DNA from: Paenibacillus sp. MSJ-34
GTDB lineage: Bacteria > Bacillota > Bacilli > Paenibacillales > Paenibacillaceae
Length of the DNA: 64,000 nt
Direction of reading: 5' to 3'
Assembly (NCBI RefSeq): GCF_018918005.1
Contig: NZ_JAHLPR010000002.1
Location: forward strand, 1-64,000
In this document: positions 26,559 through 35,803 of the stretch, piece by piece
Layout: each line of letters starts with the position of its first letter
Position numbering within the stretch: position 1 is the first letter of the stretch
Notes under the pieces: generated by a model
What the model was told of the DNA's origin: nothing
What the model saw: only the letters and a program-made list of their open reading frames with translations
Databases searched by the model: none
Program-made: the position numbers and the translations under genes

Positions 26559-27851
26559 ATGCGCAAGCCATTGCTTGTCCTGATAGGATTGTTGTTATTA
26601 ATCGGAACGATCGGTTGCGGAAGCGGTTCCGGCGGCTCCGGCAATCAAGAAGGCGGGAGCGAGGCGCCGGCCGGCGGAGGGAAAAAGCAAACGATTTCCT
26701 GGTGGGTGCCGAACTGGGACGAAGAAACGGCCAGAAAGCTGGTAGCGAAGTTTGAGAGCGAAAATCCGGACATCAAAGTCGATATCGTCGTGACGACATG
26801 GGATACGATGGAGAATAAAATCCGCGTGGCGCTTATGGCCAGCGACGCGCCGGAAGTGATCACCGATCTGGAATCCCGCGTGAAAGACTATGCCGCCAAA
26901 AATTTGCTTGCGGGGCTTGACGAATATGTCGAGCGCGATTTGGACAAGTCCGACATCATTCCTTCCGCGCTCGATATCAACACCTATGACGGAAGTCTAT
27001 ACGGCATTCCTTTCCGTCACGACGGATCGGGCATCCTCTATAATAAGGGCATGTTCGAGAAGGCCGGACTCGATCCCGAGCGTTTCCCGGAGACGTGGGA
27101 CGAGTTTATCAAGGCGGTCGAGAAGTTGACCGTCGACACGGACGGCGACGGCAAAATCGATCAATACGGCATGGCTTGGCCGTTAGGCAATCAGGCGAAC
27201 GCCATTACCCGGTTTATGCAGTTGCTGTTTACAGAGGGCGGATCCTTCTTTGACGAGACGGGGAAAAAGGCCGTTCTGAACAGTCCCGAAGCCGTCGAAG
27301 CGATGCGCAAATTGACCGCTACCGTTGTCGACGGAACGGCGCCGAAAAGTACGATGGAGGTTGACAATACAGGGGTTCGGGATTTGTTCGTCAACGAGAA
27401 GGTGGCGATGTATATCGGCGGACAATTCGATATCGAGCCGATTCAGAAGGCCAAGCCTTCCATCGAATTGGGAACGGCGGTTCTGCCCGGTCCGGACGGA
27501 ATGGGAACGACGACCGTAGACGGATTTTCCTTCATCATGCCGCAAACGGCCGACAAGAAGGATTTGGGCTGGAGGTTGATCCAATTTTTGTCCGAACCGG
27601 AGAATATGGGAGAGTTGACGGCAACTTTTCCGGGCAGAAAGAGCGCCTTGACCTTGCCGAAATTCAGCGATCCGTTATTGCAACCGTTTGCCAAGCAGTT
27701 GGATAAAGGCGAAACGAAGCCGGTTGCAGATCGTTGGGCCGACATCGAGAAAATTCTGTACCGGAATATGCAGTTGATTATTCTCGAACAGAAAGATGTT
27801 CAAGCGACCATGGATCAAGCGAATCGGGAGATCGACGCGTTGCTGAAATAG
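26559..27851 (+). CDS. sugar ABC transporter substrate-binding lipoprotein (SBP family 1)
   Basis: 430 aa. Lipoprotein signal ends at Cys20 (IGTIGC), then a Gly/Ser-rich linker, then WWVPNWDEETARKLVAKFE and a complete family 1 fold with GIPFRHDGSGILYNKGMFEK and a C-terminal EPENMG...PGRKSAL motif. The start at 26559 follows a GGGGGAAAGG site. With the next two permease genes it makes a complete importer apart from the ATPase, which is usually the shared MsmX type. Confidence 0.92.
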   Translation: MRKPLLVLIGLLLLIGTIGCGSGSGGSGNQEGGSEAPAGGGKKQTISWWVPNWDEETARKLVAKFESENPDIKVDIVVTTWDTMENKIRVALMASDAPEVITDLESRVKDYAAKNLLAGLDEYVERDLDKSDIIPSALDINTYDGSLYGIPFRHDGSGILYNKGMFEKAGLDPERFPETWDEFIKAVEKLTVDTDGDGKIDQYGMAWPLGNQANAITRFMQLLFTEGGSFFDETGKKAVLNSPEAVEAMRKLTATVVDGTAPKSTMEVDNTGVRDLFVNEKVAMYIGGQFDIEPIQKAKPSIELGTAVLPGPDGMGTTTVDGFSFIMPQTADKKDLGWRLIQFLSEPENMGELTATFPGRKSALTLPKFSDPLLQPFAKQLDKGETKPVADRWADIEKILYRNMQLIILEQKDVQATMDQANREIDALLK

Positions 27852-27915
27852 AAAGCGGCGAAGGCGGGAGGCGGGATGTTCCGCTTCCCTGCGTTCGTAC
27901 AGGAGGTGCATGCTT

Positions 27916-28788
27916 ATGCTTGACAGAAGATTCACGGCGGACGAAAAGCGGGGGATGGCGTTCGTCGCTCCGGGGCTGATCGTGACGTTTCTATTGGTTC
28001 TCTATCCGATCGTCTCCGTCGCTCGGCTCAGCTTTTCCGCCAATGCCTTCGGTTCCTTCGACTTTGCCGGTTTCGCCAATTATGCGGAGATTTTCCGGTC
28101 TTCCCAGTTCGCTGTTATTTTGAAAAATACGGCCCTGTGGACGGTTGTGACGGTGGCGGCCGCTTTCATCGTCGGGACCGGCTCGGCATTGCTGCTAAAT
28201 CAGGATTTTGTCAAAGGAAGGAACGTTTGGCGCACCCTGCTCATGCTGTCCTGGATTACGCCGGGCGTCGTGAAGGCGGTTCTCTGGAAATGGATGTACA
28301 GCTCCGACTTCGGCATGCTGAACCATATGCTGCTCAGCATGCATCTGATCCGGGAGCCGGTATCGTGGTTATCGGATACCCATCTTGCCATTTGGTCGGT
28401 CATGTTCGTGCAAGTATGGGAGACGTTCCCGTTTGTCATGCTGATGATGAGCGCCGGCCTGCAGGCGGTGCCGCGCGATTTGTACGAAGTGGCGGATTTG
28501 GACGGAGCGGGCCTTTATCAACGTCTCAGATATATCCTTTTGCCGCTCTTGAAGGATGTTACCTTTATCGCTCTTTTGACGCTGATTATTTGGTCGTTGA
28601 ACGGATTTACCCTCATTTGGATTTTAACCCAGGGAGGCCCTGCGGGAAGCACGACGATATTGGCTTTATCTATTTACGATCATTTCCGTTCGTTCAATTA
28701 TCATTTGGCGGCGGCGACGTCCGTGCTGCAGTTGGTTGTCAGTTTGATTTTTGCGGTATGGTATATCCGCAAAGCGGGAGGGGAATAA
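27916..28788 (+). CDS. sugar ABC transporter permease, MalF-like
   Basis: 290 aa, six membrane helices, with the EAA-type loop DLYEVADLDGAGLYQRLRYI (about 193-212). I place the start at ATG 27916 because AGGAGG (27901-27906) is then 9 bases away; ATG 27910 would leave only 3. It pairs with the MalG-like permease that starts 3 bp after its stop. Confidence 0.9.
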   Translation: MLDRRFTADEKRGMAFVAPGLIVTFLLVLYPIVSVARLSFSANAFGSFDFAGFANYAEIFRSSQFAVILKNTALWTVVTVAAAFIVGTGSALLLNQDFVKGRNVWRTLLMLSWITPGVVKAVLWKWMYSSDFGMLNHMLLSMHLIREPVSWLSDTHLAIWSVMFVQVWETFPFVMLMMSAGLQAVPRDLYEVADLDGAGLYQRLRYILLPLLKDVTFIALLTLIIWSLNGFTLIWILTQGGPAGSTTILALSIYDHFRSFNYHLAAATSVLQLVVSLIFAVWYIRKAGGE

Positions 28789-28791
28789 GCG

Positions 28792-29640
28792 ATGAGACAT
28801 GCCAAGAAAAGCTTGATGTATTCGGTTCGGGTCGTCGCCACTTACGCGGTGCTGACGCTGCTTGTTCTTTGTGTCGTGCTGCCGCTCTTATGGGTGGTCT
28901 CTACGTCCTTGAAACCGTCGACGGAAATTTTAAGCATACCGCCCCGCTGGATCCCGAGCGCCGTCACGTTCGAGCATTATTCCCGCGTCCTGTGGGACTC
29001 GTCCATTCCAAGGTATTTCGGCAACAGCTTGATGGTCGGGGCGATGGCTACCTTGTTTTCGCTCGTTCTGGGCGGCGCCGCGGGGTATGGGTTCGCGCGG
29101 TACCGCTTTAAAGGGAACAGGCCGCTGTCGTTGTTTATGCTGTTCAGCCAGATGCTGCCGCTGACGGTGCTGATGATTCCGATCTTTTTCATGCTGCAGC
29201 GGTTGCGTTTGCTCGATTCGCCGATCGGGCTGGCCGTCGCGCATCTCATTCTAACGATGCCGCTCGTCACCTGGATGACGAGAAGCTATTTCCTGTCGAT
29301 TCCGCGCGAATTGGAGGAAGCGGCGCAAATCGACGGCTGCTCGCATTTGAAGGCGCTTGCGGTCGTTATTCTGCCGCTGGCCGCGCCGGGGATTGCCGCT
29401 ACGGGCATCTACGCGTTTATTATGTCCTGGAACGAATTCGTGCTGGCTTCCATTCTGACTTCTTCGGATTCCTCGCGGACGTTGCCGATCGGCTTGACGG
29501 AGTTTTCCTCCATGTTCGAAGTGGATTGGGGCAGCACAATGGCGGCTTCTACGCTCATTTCGTTGCCGGTGATTTTGCTGTTCCTTTGGCTGCAGAAATA
29601 TTTCGTCCAGGGACTCGCTCAGGGCGGAGTCAAAGGTTGA
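28792..29640 (+). CDS. sugar ABC transporter permease, MalG-like
   Basis: 282 aa, six helices, EAA loop ELEEAAQIDGCSHLKALAVV (about 184-203) and the usual C-terminus LQKYFVQGLAQGGVKG that contacts the ATPase. It completes the membrane part of the importer of this operon. Confidence 0.92.
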   Translation: MRHAKKSLMYSVRVVATYAVLTLLVLCVVLPLLWVVSTSLKPSTEILSIPPRWIPSAVTFEHYSRVLWDSSIPRYFGNSLMVGAMATLFSLVLGGAAGYGFARYRFKGNRPLSLFMLFSQMLPLTVLMIPIFFMLQRLRLLDSPIGLAVAHLILTMPLVTWMTRSYFLSIPRELEEAAQIDGCSHLKALAVVILPLAAPGIAATGIYAFIMSWNEFVLASILTSSDSSRTLPIGLTEFSSMFEVDWGSTMAASTLISLPVILLFLWLQKYFVQGLAQGGVKG

Positions 29641-29694
29641 TCGCTTTTGTTTGAATCGTGGGGTTGAAATTATAGTGAGAAGGCGGGAGAACAA

Positions 29695-30813
29695 ATGAAA
29701 ATCGTAGATATCAAGATGATGGCTGTCGAGATTCCGGTCGTTCCGTTGACGGAAGGCGGCATTGCGCCTTACCGGGGCAGCCAGGACAAGGTCGGCACAA
29801 CAAGAACGAACAGCCTGATCTTTCGAGTGACAACCGACGAAGGAATCGTCGGCTGGGGCGAGATGAACGCGATCATTAATGGGAAAGTGACGAAAGCGTT
29901 GTTGGAGGACTACATTAAACCGCTCGTGATCGGAAAGAATCCTTTCGACATTAACGGCATCATGCGGGAATTCGCCCCGGTGTACAATCCTCAGCTTAAT
30001 ACGAAATGTTTCCTGGCGGCGATCGAGACCGCTTGCTGGGATATTATGGGGAAAGCGGCGAATCAGCCGGTTCACGCCTTGCTTGGCGGCAAGATCACGG
30101 ATCGCATCGATATTTGTTACTGCACGGGCATGATGGAACCGGCGGAATTGAAGGAGAAAGCGCGCCAGGTGAAGGAGGAGGGCTACCGGACGCTTAAGAC
30201 GAAGGGCGGCGTAGACGTCCTGAAGGATATTCGGCGCGCTCAGGCGTTGCGCGAAGCAGGCGGCGCGGATTTCGACATTCGCGTCGATATGAACCAGGGG
30301 TACGATACGCTGCAGGCGCTCCGGTATTTGCGCGGCGTGGAAGAGCTCGGCCTGCAATATATCGAACAGCCGATCGGAGTCAATAAATTCGACGATATGA
30401 AGTCGCTCCGCTCGCGGACGACGACGCCGATCGGCATGAATGAAGATTGCTACATTCCGAACAATTTGCTGCGAGCCGTCACGGAAGGTTGCATCGATGT
30501 CGCCGTCGTCGATTTCGAACCGCTCGGCGGACTGTCCGAACTGGCCCGCATCGCCGCGATCGCCCGGGAGGCAAAGCTGGCGCTGGCCCACCATTGCGGC
30601 TGGGATATGGGCGTCAAGTTGGCGGCCATCCTGCACGCGACCAGCGCGATGCCGGCGTTCAGCTATCCGATGGACAGCACGTATCAGGCGCATGGCGACG
30701 ATGTATTGACCGAACGGATTCGTATCGCGGATGGCAGTTTCCTCGTACCCGAAGGGCCGGGGCTTGGCGTGGAAGTGGACGAGGAGAAACTTCAATTTTT
30801 AGCGGTGCAATAG
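29695..30813 (+). CDS. mandelate racemase/enolase-superfamily protein, probable sugar-acid dehydratase
   Basis: 372 aa. Capping domain (1-125), then the barrel with LKTKGG (about 163-168, Lys pair base), RVDMNQG (about 197-203), YIEQP (about 222-226) and NEDCY as metal ligands, and AHHCGWD (about 299-305) supplying the His that acts as acid/base. This pattern fits the MR/MLE subgroup that dehydrates or epimerises sugar acids. In this operon the likely role is dehydration of a sugar acid, with the adjacent SDR making or reducing the partner compound. Cycloisomerase activity cannot be excluded. Start 29695 follows GGCGGGAG. Confidence 0.85.
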   Translation: MKIVDIKMMAVEIPVVPLTEGGIAPYRGSQDKVGTTRTNSLIFRVTTDEGIVGWGEMNAIINGKVTKALLEDYIKPLVIGKNPFDINGIMREFAPVYNPQLNTKCFLAAIETACWDIMGKAANQPVHALLGGKITDRIDICYCTGMMEPAELKEKARQVKEEGYRTLKTKGGVDVLKDIRRAQALREAGGADFDIRVDMNQGYDTLQALRYLRGVEELGLQYIEQPIGVNKFDDMKSLRSRTTTPIGMNEDCYIPNNLLRAVTEGCIDVAVVDFEPLGGLSELARIAAIAREAKLALAHHCGWDMGVKLAAILHATSAMPAFSYPMDSTYQAHGDDVLTERIRIADGSFLVPEGPGLGVEVDEEKLQFLAVQ

Positions 30814-30845
30814 GACGGTATGGTCATGCGAAGGAGGAGATGCTA

Positions 30846-31601
30846 GTGGGAGAATTTGCGGACCGGCATGTCGTCGTCACCGGCGGAGCGATGGGGATCG
30901 GCCGCGGCATCGTGGAGAGTTTCGCCGCGGAGGGAGCTAGCGTCGTGTTCGCCGACCGCAACGGAGAGGCGGGGGCGGCCGCATGCGAGGAGATTTCCCG
31001 CGCCTCGGGCAATCCGCGGATCGCATTCGTGCAGGCCGATCTGTCGCAACCGGACGGAGTGAACGCGTTGGCGGCGTGTGTGAATGAACGGTTAGGCCAT
31101 GCCGATGTGCTGGTCAATAATGTGGGAGTCAATTTTCGCGGCGGAGATCTATTGCGGCATAGCGAGGAAGATTTCGCGAATACGTACCAAACCAATATTA
31201 TGAGCTGCGTCCGCTGCATTCAAGCCTTCCTGCCGCGCATGCTGGAGCGGGAGCGGGGCTCCGTCGTCAGCATCTCTTCCACGATGGCGCTCGGGGCTCC
31301 GGGCTTCTCCGCCTATTCCTGGTCGAAAGGAAGCATTGACACGTTGACGAGAACGCTCGCGCTGGAGTACGCCGCCGGAATCCGCTTCAACGCGGTCGCT
31401 CCGGGTTTGGTCGCCACCCCGGCGACATTGCCGTGGATGGAAAGTCAGGCCGATCCCGCGGGCGCGAAAGGGATTCCGATGCGACGGGCGGGGATTCCCC
31501 GTGACATCGCCGAGGCGGTGATGTTTCTGGCTTCCGATCGGGCGTCTTATATTACCGGTCAAATCTTGTACGTCGACGGCGGCTTATCCGTCGGGGAATA
31601 A
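30846..31601 (+). CDS. short-chain dehydrogenase/reductase
   Basis: 251-aa NAD(P)-dependent oxidoreductase: TGGAMGIGRG cofactor loop (about 14-23), NNVG (about 87), catalytic Ser in SISSTMALG (about 139) and YSWSK (about 155-159), and a C-terminal YITGQILYVDGGLSVGE typical of classical SDRs. The GTG start at 30846 gives AGGAGG an 8-base gap; ATG 30840 is too close. Last gene of the LacI-controlled operon, probably oxidising the sugar or its derivative. Confidence 0.87.
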   Translation: MGEFADRHVVVTGGAMGIGRGIVESFAAEGASVVFADRNGEAGAAACEEISRASGNPRIAFVQADLSQPDGVNALAACVNERLGHADVLVNNVGVNFRGGDLLRHSEEDFANTYQTNIMSCVRCIQAFLPRMLERERGSVVSISSTMALGAPGFSAYSWSKGSIDTLTRTLALEYAAGIRFNAVAPGLVATPATLPWMESQADPAGAKGIPMRRAGIPRDIAEAVMFLASDRASYITGQILYVDGGLSVGE

Positions 31602-31607
31602 TGTGGG

Positions 31608-31650
31608 AAGATCGTTCATTCGTTTCTTGGGGCGGAGGGCGATCTTTTTT
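31608..31650 (+). terminator. probable terminator of the sugar-acid operon
   Basis: AAGATCG (31608-31614) pairs with CGATCTT (31640-31646) across a 25-base loop, followed by T-run. Confidence 0.6.
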
Positions 31651-31698
31651 GCGTTATGCGTTCACGCTTAGGTCGGGGATCGCGGGCATGAGCCGAAC

Positions 31699-31796
31699 TT
31701 GGGCCGGTTGTCACGACAGTCTGCCTTCTCGTGGCCGCCTTGGCCAAGTTGTACAGTCTGCCATCCCATGGCTCCCTTGGGCCGGTTGTCACGACG
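31699..31796 (+). repeat. short degenerate direct repeats, about 39 bp
   Basis: TTGGGCCGGTTGTCACGAC occurs at 31699 and again at 31777; a diverged copy (TTGGCCAAGTTGTACAGTC) lies at 31740. No gene is visible from 31650 to 31888. Confidence 0.6.
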
Positions 31797-31888
31797 CGCC
31801 GACTTCACTTTTCGAATGGGAGCCTCCTCTTAGCCGGAAATAGTGCATAAAAGTTCCTTATTAATACCCGCCAATCCGCTATTTTCGC

Positions 31889-32258
31889 GGATTCGCAGCG
31901 TGCGCGGCTCGTTTCGTACGATTATTCGTGCACCTTTGCGGGAATAGGGCTCAAATCGGCGAGTATGTATGAAATTTCGAACTAAGTCGACGGATTCGCA
32001 GCGTGCGCGGCTCGTTTCGTACGATTATTCGTACACCTTTGCGGGAATAGAGCTCAAATCGGCGAGTATGTATGAAATTTCGAACTAAGTCGATGGATTG
32101 GAAGTGTGAGCCGCTTGTTTTGTACGATTGTTCGTACACCTTTGCGGGAATAGGGCTCAAATCGGCGAGTATGTATGAAATTTCGAACTAAGTCGACGGA
32201 TTCGCAGCGTGCGGCACTCGTTTTGTACGATTTTTCGCATACCTGAGCAGGATTATCA
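31889..32258 (+). repeat. 103-bp tandem repeat array, locus 1 (3.5 copies)
   Basis: Units begin at 31889, 31992, 32095 and 32198, exactly 103 bp apart; the last is cut after about 57 bp by repeat element A. Each unit starts GGATTCGCAGCGTGCG, then has GTACGATTATTCGTACACC and, near the end, GTATGAAATTTCGAACTAAG. The first two units are almost identical and the third has more changes in its first 40 bp. The same repeat family, diverged, forms the array at 56720-57050. No coding potential is credible; short minus-strand frames in it are a result of the repeats. Confidence 0.85.
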
Positions 32259-32564
32259 CTGGCGTTGCATTAACTTTTTTCAGCAATATTGAAACAGTTG
32301 TGCGGATTACCGTACGATTCCTTCACATTGGTTCTACCGCCTCGCTCCCAAGTTCGCGGACACCGAAGAAGCTAATTGTGACAAACGACCCGATTTCGGC
32401 CAGTTTCCGGACAGACGATCCTCTATTCGCGGCAAGAACGTAAAAATAAGCCCTCCGACGAACGGATAACGGAACCAATGTCCGCCTAAACCGTGAATAA
32501 ACGGTTTTGACGCAAAATAACAGCCGTACGGTCCGGATAGCAATTTCTCGATGTAACGCCGGTG
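32257..32564 (-). repeat. MITE-like interspersed repeat A, copy 2
   Basis: Bounded by CACTGGCGTTGCAT (32257-32270) and ATGTAACGCCGGTG (32551-32564), a 14-bp terminal inverted repeat with two mismatches. The interior is homologous to the inverse of 21573-21815, with about 55 extra bases near 32290-32345. It directly abuts the tandem array. From 32565 to the promoter at 32793 nothing further can be supported. Confidence 0.75.
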
Positions 32565-32792
32565 TTACCGAGGCCGTATCGTTGATGAATTAGCGCCCGG
32601 CGATGTCTTAATAAGGCATATTCGTTCTCAAAACGGCAAAAGTACCGCCCCTTTCCACGGACCGGTTGCTTATGAGCCGAACGTTTTGCATAGATATCCG
32701 ACAACATGGATGAGCGCTCTGGCGTTGATCCGTTGCTTGTCATGAAATGCTTTGCACGGTATGATGTACCGTTTGCTTGTCATTTTAGGCGT

Positions 32793-32820
32793 TTGCACGA
32801 TGCGATAATTCGTTTACAAT
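32793..32820 (+). promoter_or_regulatory. promoter of the pentapeptide-repeat gene
   Basis: TTGCAC (32793-32798), 16 bases, TACAAT (32815-32820). Confidence 0.55.
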
Positions 32821-32864
32821 GGAGGAAAACAGCTTGCGCGGGAGCTGTTCCGGGAGGCGGGCGT

Positions 32865-33470
32865 ATGGTTCAATACGATGGTGAGGAATATGCGGAGAAA
32901 GATTTTAGTCAAGCGGAGCTGCGAGACGGGGAATTGCGGAACTGCACGTTTACGCGATGCCGTTTTCGCGGCGCTCATTTAGAGGAAATATGGACGTCGG
33001 GCTGCCGGTTTATCGATTGCGATTTTACCGGGGCGTATTTGAACGCTTCGGTTCATGAGAGATCGGCGTTCACGAATTGTACGTTTGCCGGCGCCAATCT
33101 GTTTGTCTCCAAGTTCGAAGAATGCAAAATGGTCGGTTCCGATTTCGTTTCCGCCAAACTGGACGGCTTGACGATACGCGGGGGAGATTGGTCGTACACA
33201 AACCTGCGCCATGTGAAGCTCTCTAAGCAACAATTGCGCGGCATCAAGCTGACCGAAGCGGATATGTACGAATGCGATTTGGAAAAGGCGGATCTGCGCG
33301 ACGCCGACCTCTCTCGCGCCCGTCTAGGCAAAGCGAAAATGGCCGGCACCGACTTGCGGGGAGCGAAGCTCGACGGGGTCGATTTCAAATCGTTCGAGAT
33401 TAAGGGTGCGCGGCTGGATGCGGTGCAGGCCGTTTTGTTCGCCCGTTCTTACGGGGCGAAGGTGGAGTAG
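32865..33470 (+). CDS. pentapeptide-repeat protein
   Basis: 201 aa made almost wholly of A(D/N)LXX five-residue repeats (NCTFTRCRFRGAHLEE..., LEKADLRDADLSRARL), forming a right-handed beta helix. Size and two-part repeat layout with a break near residues 100-115 recall Qnr/McbG-like proteins that mimic DNA and protect gyrase, but many such proteins have other or unknown roles. The start at 32865 has GGGAGG upstream; a longer frame runs to 32706 but lacks a ribosome site. It stands alone between repeat blocks. Confidence 0.8.
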   Translation: MVQYDGEEYAEKDFSQAELRDGELRNCTFTRCRFRGAHLEEIWTSGCRFIDCDFTGAYLNASVHERSAFTNCTFAGANLFVSKFEECKMVGSDFVSAKLDGLTIRGGDWSYTNLRHVKLSKQQLRGIKLTEADMYECDLEKADLRDADLSRARLGKAKMAGTDLRGAKLDGVDFKSFEIKGARLDAVQAVLFARSYGAKVE

Positions 33471-33504
33471 TTGTACCATCAAGGCGAAAAAAGATGTATT
33501 GCGA

Positions 33505-33930
33505 GTCCATTTCATTATTCGCGACCGTTGATGTAACTGGCTTTATTGCGCATATCGAAGGGGATGCCTCGCTATTCGAAGCGACCCGCACCGACCCGCG
33601 CTTCCTAGTTTGGCGCTAACGAAACTAACAATCCTTATTGGGCTCAAAAAGAAGACAATCTCATTCTAACGAAAGCACATATCGCTATTCATTGGAAATC
33701 GGCGGTCTGACCGGCTTTTTCCTCTCATTAGCGTGTTTCAATTTCGTTACGCGAGCAACAAGGCGATTTACAGGCGATTAGCGTGCCTATGTTTCGTTAC
33801 CCCGCCCCGCGGGCCGTCAGCCGCCAAAGGTTTTATGAAATTGACTCTTTTAGCAGGCTTTGCTGCAGCAACCGATCAACACAGGTGGAAAGATGCACAA
33901 TTGCAGTTTTATGAATGGATGGTTTGAAAA
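33505..33930 (+). repeat. interspersed repeat B, copy 1 (about 400 bp)
   Basis: Homologous, in inverted orientation, to about 57225-57605. Matching landmarks, given for this copy: GTTGATGTAACTGGCTT, then TTGGCGCTAACGAAACTAAC, ATCCTTATTGGGCTCAAAA, TTAGCGTGTTTCAATTTCG and GCGGGCCGTCAGCCGCC. No open frame is shared between the copies. It fills most of the gap between the pentapeptide-repeat gene and alkD; 33931-34125 shows nothing else I can support. Confidence 0.72.
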
Positions 33931-34125
33931 GATGAATGCATTGCTTCGTCATCCTAGGCCGTTTTTAAAGTGAATACAGTAGTTTGCTCGAGCGAAATCC
34001 CCCTACCTCGACTTTTGTAGATGGACTTTAAGCATTAATTGTGCGGGGGGAGCCAATCGTGTCGCACCCGTTATCAGATGTAGGTACAACGAATAGCATC
34101 AGTGCGAGAAAAGGGGCGGTAGCGA

Positions 34126-34809
34126 ATGCTTAGCACTGCGGATTACATACGGCGGCTGGCCGAAACGTTCGCGGCGCATGCCGATCCGGATCAAGCGGCG
34201 GCGATGCGCGCATACATGAAGAACCAATTCGATTTTATCGGATTGAAAGCGCCGGAGCGGAAGGCATTGACGAAACAGTTCTATACCGAGTACGGGAGTC
34301 CGGCTGACGGTCAATTGCAGGACGTTGTAACAGGGCTTTGGGCTTTGCCCGAAAGGGAATTTCAAAATGTCGCCCTGGACATGCTGGAGCGACGGGTGAA
34401 AAAGTTGGACAAGTCGTATATCGGCCTGTTCGAAACATTAATAACGACCAAGCCGTGGTGGGATACGATCGATCCGATCGCCTCCAAGCTAATCGGTTCC
34501 TTCATGCTGAAATATCCGGAACTGATCGAAGATTATCCGGAGAAATGGATCGCATCGGGCGATATGTGGCTGCAGCGTACCGCTATTTTATTTCAATTGA
34601 AATATAAAGCGAAGACGAACGTCCCGTTGCTCTTCCGGTATATCGACAATTGCAGCGAGTCGCGCGAATTTTTCATTCAGAAGGCTATCGGTTGGGCGCT
34701 CAGGGAATACGCGAAGACGGATGCGGCCGCGGTTCGCCGGTTTGTCCAGGAGCGTCGCCTTGCGCCGCTTAGCCGAAGGGAAGCGCTGAAAGGAATGGCG
34801 GAGGAGTAA
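34126..34809 (+). CDS. DNA alkylation repair protein, AlkD-like glycosylase
   Basis: 227-aa all-helical HEAT-like protein that excises N3/N7-alkylated purines. Recognisable segments: FIGLKAPERKALTKQF (about 43-58), TKPWWDTIDPIAS (about 107-119, with the catalytic Asp region), MWLQRTAILFQLKYK (about 146-160) and FFIQKAIGWALREYAK (about 182-197). Start 34126 follows a GGGGCGG site. Monocistronic in appearance. Confidence 0.9.
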   Translation: MLSTADYIRRLAETFAAHADPDQAAAMRAYMKNQFDFIGLKAPERKALTKQFYTEYGSPADGQLQDVVTGLWALPEREFQNVALDMLERRVKKLDKSYIGLFETLITTKPWWDTIDPIASKLIGSFMLKYPELIEDYPEKWIASGDMWLQRTAILFQLKYKAKTNVPLLFRYIDNCSESREFFIQKAIGWALREYAKTDAAAVRRFVQERRLAPLSRREALKGMAEE

Positions 34810-34884
34810 GCCGCGAAAAGAAGGGAGCAAGCGTGCACGAAGGGAAACGAACGGGGAAATGGCGTATGCGGATCGGCTTTGCAA

Positions 34885-34893
34885 TGGTATAAT
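34885..34893 (+). promoter_or_regulatory. extended -10 promoter of the DeoR-family gene
   Basis: TGGTATAAT: consensus TATAAT (34888-34893) with an upstream TG. No clear -35 box. Confidence 0.5.
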
Positions 34894-34940
34894 AGAGGGA
34901 CGAACATACGAACGTTTTCATATGGAGGAACGGTGTAAGC

Positions 34941-35702
34941 ATGCTAGTAGCCGAAAGATACGAGCGAATCGTCCGCCTGGTCAATGAACGAGGCAGCATT
35001 CGGGTGAACGAGCTGAGCGAGCTGTGCGGAGTAACGGAAGAGACGATCCGCCGGGATTTGACCCGGCTTGAGCTGGAAGGGAAACTGCGCCGCAGCCACG
35101 GCGGCGCGGTTAGCGTTAGAACCGCCGCGGAAATTCCGCATGCCCAGCGGGAAATTATGAATATGGACGAGAAGCGCCAAATCGCGCAATATGCGGTTCA
35201 ATATATCGCGCCGCGGGAGCGGATCATCCTCGACGCCAGTTCGACGGCCTGGTATATGGCGGCATTGATTCCGGACATCCCGCTGACGGTGTTGACCAAC
35301 TCGATGAAAGTCGCGCAAGAATTAAGCGTCAAGGAGAAGATTGAAGTCATTGCGGTGGGCGGCCTGCTCTCGCCGGCTTCGTTATCATTTGTCGGCCCGT
35401 TGGCCGAACGTTCGCTTGAGCCGTACTTTGTGGACAAGGCATTCCTGTCTTGCAAAGGATTGCATTTGGACAAAGGCCTCAGCGAATCGAACGAAGCGCA
35501 GGCCAGAGTGAAGCAGAAGATGATCGAACAGGCCGGCCAAGTGATACTGCTTGCCGATTCCAGCAAAATCGGGGTGCAGGCGTTCACGAAAGTATCCGAT
35601 TGGGAAGCCATTCACCGGCTGGTTACGGATCAGAACGCGCCTGACGGATTCGTTTCCGGCCTGCGTGAGCTCGGTGTAGACGTCGTGCAAATCGACGGGT
35701 AG
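34941..35702 (+). CDS. DeoR/GlpR-family transcriptional regulator
   Basis: 253 aa. N-terminal winged helix (RYERIVRLVNERGSIRVNEL, then GVTEETIRRDLTRLE at about 28-42) and the DeoR sugar-phosphate sensor domain (IILDASSTAWYMAALIPDIP, GPLAERSLEPYFVDKAFLSC, VILLADSSKIG). Start 34941 follows GGAGG. No sugar gene is adjacent, so its target operon lies elsewhere; it may only control itself. Confidence 0.88.
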   Translation: MLVAERYERIVRLVNERGSIRVNELSELCGVTEETIRRDLTRLELEGKLRRSHGGAVSVRTAAEIPHAQREIMNMDEKRQIAQYAVQYIAPRERIILDASSTAWYMAALIPDIPLTVLTNSMKVAQELSVKEKIEVIAVGGLLSPASLSFVGPLAERSLEPYFVDKAFLSCKGLHLDKGLSESNEAQARVKQKMIEQAGQVILLADSSKIGVQAFTKVSDWEAIHRLVTDQNAPDGFVSGLRELGVDVVQIDG

Positions 35703-35803
35703 ACACCGCGACATGCGTTCGGCAGGTTCCCCGTCCGGGGGGTGCGAGCTTTCAGCGGTTATTTCCGTTTGAAAAGGAGCATCCTAAGCGAGGGTGGTAT
35801 GGA

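Noticed and set aside
29251-30795. 514-codon minus-strand open frame
   Set aside because: Antisense to the enolase-superfamily gene and part of the MalG-like permease, no recognisable domain.
31951-32160. Minus-strand frame within the 103-bp array
   Set aside because: 103 is not a multiple of three, so the frame changes from unit to unit; chance frame.
31889-32258. Possible CRISPR array
   Set aside because: Unit of 103 bp with no unique spacers between repeats and no cas genes.
32706-32864. N-terminal extension of the pentapeptide-repeat gene
   Set aside because: Contains the likely promoter (32793-32820) and has no ribosome site; start set at 32865.
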